Notes under the pieces: generated by a model
The model's input: the letters and a program-made list of their open reading frames with translations, nothing else
The model's database searches: none
What the model was told of the DNA's origin: nothing
NCBI RefSeq assembly: GCF_000346465.2
Contig: NC_034016.1
Location: forward strand, 3,431,391-3,495,390
Direction: 5' to 3'
Length of the DNA stretch: 64,000 nucleotides
Source: Prunus persica
Lineage: Eukaryota; Streptophyta; Magnoliopsida; Rosales; Rosaceae
In this document: positions 57,195 to 64,000 of the stretch, piece after piece
Layout: the number at the start of each line of letters is the position of its first letter
How positions within the stretch are numbered: the first letter of the stretch is position 1
Translations under genes and position numbers: made by a program

Positions 57195-57677
57195 TGTTAT
57201 AAAAATAACCTGGAATATGTATGAATATTGAGCTGCACGTAAAGTAGATGAGACACAGCATTTAACGAGGTTCGGCTATGCCTACGTCCTCGGAGAGCAG
57301 CAGCAGTAACGTTTTCACAATATAAAATAATAGGGCTACAACTTTAGAGTTTATAATATGTGAGGCTCACTGAATTTTCTCTCTCTTTCCTCTTCTATCT
57401 TTCCTCCTCTTTTTCCTCTTCTTTCCTCTTCTCTTTTTCCTTTCTTCTTTTCTCCTCTCTTTTCTCTTCTCCCCTATCTTTCTTTTCTCCGTTGGTCACT
57501 CTTCCCATTGCAAGTGATATGCCTATTTATAGGCTAAGGTTTTGGTAAAATACAGGGAAGGGAAGGTTCCTGGAAGATGCAAGGAAACTTCCTAAATTGA
57601 TAAATACAGGGAAGGAAAGTTCCTGGAAGATGCAAGGAAACTTCCTCTGTGGGCTCCACCTTCAAACTTTTACAACA
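57195..57677 (-). repeat. 3' LTR of the antisense-ORF element
   Basis: - strand TATA box tataaata at about 57524-57531. The CT-rich tract at 57375-57490 would be GA-rich leader on the transcribed strand. It contains two copies of the gttcctggaagatgcaagga unit. Confidence 0.88.
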
Positions 57678-60333
57678 CTCCCCCTTGGAGACCACAAATG
57701 ATATGGAATATGCCTCGTTAAAAACCTTGCCAGTAAAAACCCAATGGGACAAAAACTGGTCGAAGGGAAAAAGAGTACATAATCACGTGTAACATAAAAT
57801 TCTGTGTATATTGACGCGCGTGCGACACTGCCTCGTTAAAACCTTGCCAGGAAAAACCCAGTGGGATAAAAACCTGGACGAAGGAAAAAGAGTACAGTGT
57901 GTAAGGGTCTGTATTGACAGCACGCTCCCCCTGATGCTTGGCAAAATATCTTTAAGCCATACTGTTGATCATCTGTCTGAATATCATAGTTGACACTGCT
58001 GCTGTGAGTCAATAGTGTATGAAGGTCTTTATTAATACCATGCTCCCCCTGATGAATATCTCCCCCTGAAAACTTCATGACTAGCTTTTTCCAGTAAGCG
58101 ACCATAGAGATTTCCTGAGTCCGCATATCTTAGAACATTTGGGCTATTTATAAGTTCACTAAAAAATATGCCCGTATATGGTGTTATGCTTAGATAGCAT
58201 CAAATATACCTCACATCATCCCAAAATGATGGTGATGGAGTTGAGCCCTATCTGGAAAATATGATGTCCGGTCCAATATACTTCCGGAAAATCATTAAAG
58301 TGTCCAACGGATAATCCTCATAAAAATACTTTAATACTTTCTTAGTATAAGCAAGAATTTCGTTGGCATAATGCTCGATCGAGACAAATATTTCATGAAT
58401 TCTGCAGAAGCTTTAATGTGTTGCAATCACATTATAATCAATGTACTCACTGAGGTAATTTATGCATATTAATATTGAGTACAAATTTTGTGCTTCAAGC
58501 ACATGTCCTTTAGGGACTTGCTCTATGCAATATCAATCCTCTCAATTGATTTTGGTTAAAAGGGATTAAACTTTATGACACATTATATAGCTTTTACCCA
58601 GCTATTTATACATCTTTAGGAAATCGCTTCTGGCGATATGCTCTGTGCATTAATAACCCTTAAAGATAATATGTTGGTCTCCGTAATTGTGTAATAAGGG
58701 GGGCACAATTGAATCTGTAAATATGGAGAAAACCCAACATTCCTTGTTTCTGCCAGAAACAGTGTGTCATACAAAGTAGGTATATTCCCTTTTATTCCGA
58801 ACACCCAAGTATAAATTCAGTATTAACAAATTTTGGGGTTCGTATTGTGGGTTTGTTCTTTCACGTTCATTCTCATTTATAATGGAATTACCTCGTTCCA
58901 TTTTGGCCAATGATATTGTCGACATTTAATAATTGAACGTGGTTCCAATCAACACAGCCCATTGATGATTTGAGTAGCTACTCCAAAACCAAAAATTTTC
59001 ATTCATCAATTCATGATCAAAAATTGTCATTCATCAATTCATGATCCCACCATTCTCATTTGCATGCGCATGCATCTATTATAAGCATTTCTTTACTTTT
59101 GGGTACCCAAGCCACTTCATGGGGCTTTTATTATGTGAGAATGTGGATATAACCTCCATTGGAGCGTTATTTAGCAGTAGGGCGTGAATAATCTCCATTT
59201 AGGGAGTTGGAACATTTAGAACCCATATATCTGTCATGCTGAAGGCATGCCACAGATTAATACATACATGTCAATTAATTTCTGGGACTTTAACCCATGT
59301 AATTTGCTACGCATTAGGCGTGCATAATATCAATATTGACATGTCAAAGGATTGTCCTTTCGGGACTTCAATCCACATCATTTGCTACGCAACAGGCGTG
59401 CATCATATTGATCACTGCTATACCCATATTTTGTTCTTATGGGACTTTAATCTGTGCAGTGTATTATCAATGTATCCATCTTACAATCTGTAAAATTTGC
59501 ATTAATAATTCATGGATACATCCAAGCCATTCTTTTGGAACGGACTTATCTCCCCATTTGGTTACCTTTCAAGATAAAATATCAAATAGGTATATAAGCA
59601 TAAAATAACACAAGTATTACTTACATCCTTAGGTGGGAGAAACTTTTCTCAAGTATCATTCAAGCTCATATCAGCCCAGTAAATATAATGTAGCGCTTGA
59701 TGGTCTAGTTATATCCTGCAAGAGCAAAAATCACAATTCTCTTCTCTGTCAAAAACAAATAACTCTCAGAGTTAGGATCACTGCATGGATTCATTCTTCA
59801 GATGTTCATTCTAAAGAAATAAAATCTCTTATGAACAGAGAGTTATAAAAAGAGAAAAAATGCAAAAAGATTGTGATATTGATTGCAAGGTAAGGTAAGC
59901 AATCAAGGAAGGAAGCTGGTGGGAGCAAACAACAAGCTCTCATTTCTCCTAGTCTAGAAAGACCTCAGGAGATTGGAGCATAAGGTCACCTTCACAGTTC
60001 CCTAATGTAGCGGAAACATGATCAGGGATAGTCTTGCTTCCTGAATGTATGATCAGAGATAGTCTTGCTTCTCAGGCATATTAAGTGCTCACTGATAAGA
60101 AAAACAAGTAGATATCGCATCACTAGGTATGGAGAAAACTGGATGTCTTTTGCAAAGAAAATTTCGTTAGTAACACATTTATACACAAATACAATGAATA
60201 GGTAGAACCGGTGAATTTCAAATTAACTATAGGAAAATTGCGAGATTCTCGGGATACTTTTGAAAAAGTAGTTCCGTGAAATCCGTAAAGCAAGATCGGC
60301 TTTGAAAATAATACTTTGAAAAACGCCGAAAGT
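57678..60333 (-). other. Interior of the element, no recognisable pol
   Basis: Noncoding by eye on both strands. Two copies of a segment containing tgcctcgttaaaaccttgcc and aaaaagagtaca lie at 57710-57900. PPT-like tcaggggga motifs (as ctccccctga on +) occur at 57927-58070. The motif pair catttgctacgca and ggcgtgcat is repeated at about 59305-59400. Confidence 0.5.
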
Positions 60334-60495
60334 GCCGACAGGCATTATTAGAGGCCACGTGAAGTTTTGGACTCTGGGAGAGAAAAAGATAATATGGGGA
60401 TTCGATAAGATATTGCCGACAGGCATTATTAGAGGCCACGTAAAGTTTTGGACTTTGGGAAAGAAAAAGATAATATAGGGATTCAAGAAGATATT
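60334..60495 (+). repeat. 81 bp tandem duplication with G-box, upstream of the antisense ORF
   Basis: Two units start gccgacaggcattattagag (60334, 60415). The first contains a G-box CACGTG (ggccacgtgaag); the second has CACGTA. The pair lies about 130 bp upstream of ATG 60624 and may be promoter sequence. A tctatagata stretch at 60523 is a weak TATA candidate. Confidence 0.75.
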
Positions 60496-60623
60496 GGGGT
60501 CCTGAAAAGTTGCCACATTTTCGTCTATAGATATTGCCTTTGCAAACTGCGTTTCAACTCAATTTCCTTCATTTTCCGAACCTTTAGTTTTTCTAAGACT
60601 TTCTTCGAAACCTTCTTAAAAAA

Positions 60624-61175
60624 ATGGCTTCCTCTTCTTCCTGCCCAAATTATTTCAATTTAAATGATGCTCCCACAACAACCAGTGACGCCCAAGTTTG
60701 GCGTCCATCCTTTGTATCCAAAAATCGTCATCTCACAGTTAATGATTCTGTGATGATGAATGATGCTACTGCTGTCATAGTAGCTAGGAATTTCATTATT
60801 CCAATGGATGAAATGTTGTTGACAGGGAGATCAGAGGAAGAGGCTATTGATGACTCAATGGCTTTTAGCATTCAGAGTGCTGTTTCTGTTTCTAACATGG
60901 CTGATCGTTTGCGTGCCAGAGCAAACGAGGTTGAGAGGTTAGCTACTGAAAATTCGTCTCTCCAAAGAATGCTTCATGAGTCTCAACAGGAGGTTGAGAA
61001 ACTTAAAGGAGAGAATAATGCCTTGTTGAAACTGGTGAGTTCGTACTCTGTTGATACACTGAGAAGGCTAGACATGCTGCAGGTCTCCAATGAAAGAATT
61101 TTGGGAGACCACGAGAAGCTCATGGCTAAGCTTAAGAGGCGCCGTCATCTTCCTGCAGAGGCTTCCAGAACATAA
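60624..61175 (+). CDS. Uncharacterised coiled-coil protein, 183 aa, antisense inside an LTR element
   Basis: Intact ORF with ATG in good context (aaaATGGct) and TAA at 61173. I do not recognise a characterised domain. The N-terminal 30 residues are Ser/Thr/Asn-rich (FNLNDAPTTTSDAQVW). The middle (about 40-95) is mixed. Residues of about 95-170 form a heptad-rich coiled coil (RLRARANEVERLATENSSLQ, EVEKLKGENNALLKL), and the C-terminus is basic (KLKRRRHL). There is no signal peptide or membrane segment. It lies on the strand opposite to the retroelement, in an element without gag or pol. It could be a captured host gene or an element-encoded accessory protein. Integrity in a young element suggests recent selection or recent capture. 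Confidence 0.65.
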   Translation: MASSSSCPNYFNLNDAPTTTSDAQVWRPSFVSKNRHLTVNDSVMMNDATAVIVARNFIIPMDEMLLTGRSEEEAIDDSMAFSIQSAVSVSNMADRLRARANEVERLATENSSLQRMLHESQQEVEKLKGENNALLKLVSSYSVDTLRRLDMLQVSNERILGDHEKLMAKLKRRRHLPAEASRT

Positions 61176-62389
61176 TGTAATTTTTTATAGATTTCACAGG
61201 GCCTGCACCTTCATTGCAGGTGGAAAAATCTATCTGTTATATGTTCCTGTTATAATAATTGCGCATATTCTTAAACTTGCACCTGTGGTTTTTACGTCTT
61301 TTCAAAATGACGATTTGAAACCTTGTGCCTTATAGGTTGAAATAACCACATTGTCTCTCCCAAATTGCATGGTAGCCCGGAACTTTTGGCATGGGCACAA
61401 ACTCAGAATTTATTTGCCCTTTTCAAATGGACATGAAATGTGAATTGAGTAAAAGCTATGATAATATCACAATATAGTAGTGAAGAGCATTAACTACTAT
61501 ATACCCACAACTTCAAGTTTAGGATCTCTCATATATTTGGATCCATGGGCTTCCGCCCCAGATATAACAAAATATGTGGGGAGCCTCAATTCATTATTTG
61601 AGGTTTATATTGATATTATCCATTTCGCGGTGTATTCTTAACAACCGGAATTCACAAAATATATTTCTTCCTTGAGGTGTCGATTATAACAAAATCGAAC
61701 TTTAAATTCATCATCTTCTTATGCCAAAGAAATATGTGGCATACCACAATTTGCAATAATACCTCAAGGGTTGTCCATTTAATTGTTGGAACTTCAGGTT
61801 CTCAACACTGTTAAATTTTGAACTTCAGGCCAAAGCCACATATTCTCATGGTATGGACATTTTTACAATTTTCTGTACATATTTCAGGATTTCAAGCCCT
61901 TACATAATTGTCCATATTTTGAGGAACTTCTGGCATCTCATTTAATTGCACATCCATGAGTTTAAGGAACTGCAGGTTCCCTTTTGTATATAGTGACGGT
62001 TTACCCAAAATGGTTAATATTTATGCATACGTCACTATTCATGTGAATAGTACTATTCATCAAGTCATGAATACATATCTATTCATCTGCCAGTACAGTT
62101 ATCATCAATGTGTACGGCACCATGAACCAATACGGTACTGTTACATCATTAATGAACTCTAGGTCCTTATTTACATGTCGGGATCAAGGACCTTTAAGTC
62201 CAATCACATGTTTACAAATACAGTACCGGAGAGACTGCCAGCTCTCATATCATCATCAAGGATCTTCAAGTCCTGATGTAATTGTATGATGAGGATCAAG
62301 GAACTTCTGGTCCTGATCTGCATACTGGAAAAACTCATCATACAGCACAATTAATCCATAAAATAAATTGCTGATAAATAAATTACTGG
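61176..62389. other. Interior of the element downstream of the antisense ORF
   Basis: No gene is recognised. Short dispersed motifs such as caaggacctttaagtccaat, aaggatcttcaagtcctg and aaggaacttctggtcctg recur at 61750-62320 and look like an eroded tandem family. Confidence 0.45.
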
Positions 62390-62790
62390 TATGGACGATA
62401 AACCCGCACCACACTTTAAATAAATGTAAATGTGCAGTAAATGAAATTCATAAAGTTAAGGTGCTTGTATGGGCATTAATTCTGCTCCATACATTTAAAT
62501 AAAAGTAAAGGCGTTGACGATAAATCCGCACCACCCTTTTAAATAAATGTAAATGTGCGGTAAATTAAATTCATAAATTAAATTGCTTGCTGTATGGACG
62601 TTAATCCCGCACCATACTTTAAATAAAATTAAATGTGCGGTAAAGTAAATTGTGCTTGTATGGGCACTAATTCTGCTCCATACATTTAAATAAAAGCAAA
62701 GGCGTGGACGATAAACCCGCACCACCCTTTTAAATAAATATTGTTGTATGGGTAATAAACCTACACCATACAGTAAATAAATGTGGTGTT
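62390..62790 (-). repeat. Degenerate tandem array near the primer-binding site
   Basis: About six units of 50-60 bp alternate between gacgataaacccgcaccacc and gggcattaattctgctccat, each followed by tttaaataaatgtaaatgtg. A higher-order period of about 240 bp is visible. On the transcribed - strand this is the leader just downstream of the 5' LTR. Confidence 0.75.
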
Positions 62791-62952
62791 AAAACCACCA
62801 CCGAATAAAATAAGAAAAAAGTTAGTATTAGTAACGGTCTCCCACTGATAATATGTTTAGTATTACCAAGGGTCCATTTTTGTTAGTGGTTAGTAGTATA
62901 GATAATAGTGCAGCACAAAAATTATACTTGAGAGCTTCTCGTGCTGATAACG

Positions 62953-63457
62953 TGTTATAAAAATAACCTGGAATATGTATGAATATTGAGCTGCACGTAA
63001 AGTAGATGAGACACAGCATTTAACGAGGTTCGGCTATGCCTACGTCCTCGGAGAGCAGCAGCAGTAACTTTTTCACTATATAAAATAATAGGGCTACAAC
63101 TTTAGAGTTTACAATATGTGAGGCTCACTGAATTTTCTCTCTCTTTCCTCTTCTATCTTTCCTCCTCTTTTTCCTCTTCTTTCCTCTTCTCTTTTTCCTT
63201 TCTTCTTTTCTCCTCTCTTTTCTCTTCTCCCCTTTCTTTCTTTTCTCCGTTGGTCACTCTTCCCATTGCAAGTGATATGCCTATTTATAGGCTAAGGTTT
63301 TGGTAAAATACAGGGAAGGTAAGGTTCCTGGAAGATGCAAGGAAACTTCCTAAATTGATAAATACAGGGAAGGAAAGTTCCTGGAAGATGCAAGGAAAGT
63401 TCCTGGAAGATGCAAGGAAACTTCCTCTGTGGGCTCCACCTTCAAACTTTTACAACA
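62953..63457 (-). repeat. 5' LTR of the antisense-ORF element
   Basis: It matches 57195-57677 except for a few substitutions and an extra 22 bp copy of the gttcctggaagatgcaagga unit (about 63378-63420). On the - strand it ends with ...ttataaca, directly followed by the PBS candidate cgttatcagcacgag. Confidence 0.88.
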
Positions 63458-64000
63458 GTTCTGAGCTCTTAGATTAGAACCCTTGTTACAAAAAAAAAAG
63501 AAAAAAAAAAAAGATCTAAAACTAAAAAGAAATTAAAATCAAGGGATGATAACACCATCCAGTCTAACTGTCACCCCCACCACCCTTCTCTCAGCTTCTC
63601 TCTTTCTCCCAGCTACTTTCCGCAGCCAGACCCAAAGGCCCCAATCCCAACTCCCCTAGCCACACCCACCTCATGAACACGAATCCTCCCCACCCCTGAG
63701 CTCTCTCTCTCTCTCTCTCAAACAACCCCTATTGCCCAACCATGTTCCAACAAGATCTTTCCCAACGCCACCATTCCCTGGCCATTTGTCCCATCCCCAG
63801 CCACGCCACCCAGATCCTCTAGCCCACTCTGGTCGTCGCCCCACTCCCCCTCCCCCAATCACTGAGCAGCCTCTCCCCCTCCCTGATTATGCCCATCTTG
63901 TGTTTTTTTTTTCTTCCTAATGTTATGTTTTGGTTTTAATGAAGTTTCAATATATTTTAAAATTAATTCAATTTTAAAAATTAATTTCAAATAAGTTTAT
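63458..64000. other. Unassigned right edge of the window
   Basis: After the target duplicate gttct there are an A-rich run (63488-63512), a C-rich stretch with a (CT)n microsatellite (about 63698-63720) and AT-rich DNA. Short Pro-rich frames are present on + and Gly-rich frames on -, with no recognisable family. It may be the leader of a gene beyond the window. Confidence 0.35.

Larger units (their letters stand above)
57195..63457 (-). mobile_element. Non-autonomous LTR retrotransposon carrying an antisense ORF
   Basis: LTRs 57195-57677 (483 bp) and 62953-63457 (505 bp) with tgttataaaa...tttacaaca ends are flanked by the perfect duplication gttct (57190-57194, 63458-63462). The orientation is - : the TATA box tataaata and the polypurine tract ccaagggggag (57678-57690, next to the left LTR) both read on the - strand, and the - strand PBS candidate cgttatcagcacgagaagct adjoins the right LTR. 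I find no gag or pol. The PPT-like tcaggggga recurs on the - strand at about 57927, 58041 and 58061. The interior carries an intact + strand ORF at 60624. The LTRs are nearly identical apart from a 22 bp duplication in the right one. The lineage may be Ty1/copia; this is not proven. Confidence 0.8.

Noticed and set aside
57360..57548. Ser/Phe/Leu-rich ORF (also at 63118-63306)
   Set aside because: Both are CT-rich LTR sequence read in one frame; identical because the LTRs are.
63550..63920. Proline-rich gene at the right edge
   Set aside because: The frames are short, C-rich and unsupported on either strand; it could equally be a leader or a repeat.

Overview
The window is a repeat-dominated stretch of a flowering-plant nuclear genome. 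The evidence is a Cassandra TRIM carrying 5S-rRNA-like LTRs, Athila, Tat and CRM lineages of Ty3/gypsy retrotransposons, MULE and hAT transposons, a FAR1/FRS-type gene and a CC-NB-LRR resistance gene. The families point to a eudicot. A woody rosid such as a Rosaceae species is my guess and is not shown by the sequence. Positions 54425-54524 are a 100-N scaffold gap with damaged sequence around it.

Layout. 1-1480: right end of a long LTR. 1696-6924: a decayed MULE with about 260 bp TIRs, a + strand transposase pseudogene and a - strand GRF-zinc-finger companion gene. 7972-9871: remnant of a Ty3/gypsy element with a 554 bp foldback MITE inside it. 9872-12404: mostly unassigned, with one 134-codon coiled-coil ORF. 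12405-37509: one FAR1/FRS-like pseudogene on the - strand, pulled apart by nested insertions. Its DNA-binding exon is tandemly duplicated, a Cassandra element sits in the second copy (14223-14843), and an Athila element (15031-37058, - strand) sits in the same copy. A Tat-lineage element (20878-31498, + strand) is inserted in the Athila pol gene. Each insertion has a 5 bp target-site duplication. LTR divergence by eye (Cassandra about 5%, Athila about 1%, Tat none seen) fits the nesting order.

40574-46019: a CRM-like Ty3/gypsy element whose reading frame runs into its 3' LTR. 46628-50281: the only intact large host gene, a single-exon NLR of 1217 residues with an acidic Glu/Pro/Arg repeat inside its NB-ARC domain. 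51080-54306: a hAT element whose 3' end is repeated and garbled around the scaffold gap. 55104-56113: a hAT-type non-autonomous element. 57195-63457: a non-autonomous LTR element on the - strand that carries an intact 183-codon coiled-coil ORF on the opposite strand.

The points most worth a second look are these. (1) The Tat element separates gag-protease from reverse transcriptase by one in-frame stop in the context CAA-TAG-CAA-TTA, the classic tobamovirus-type readthrough context. (2) The same element has an antisense ORF downstream of pol. (3) The 57-63 kb element carries an intact antisense coiled-coil ORF behind a duplicated G-box segment. (4) The NLR has an acidic insertion between its P-loop and kinase-2 motifs and non-canonical motif residues. 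(5) The MULE carries a GRF-finger companion gene.
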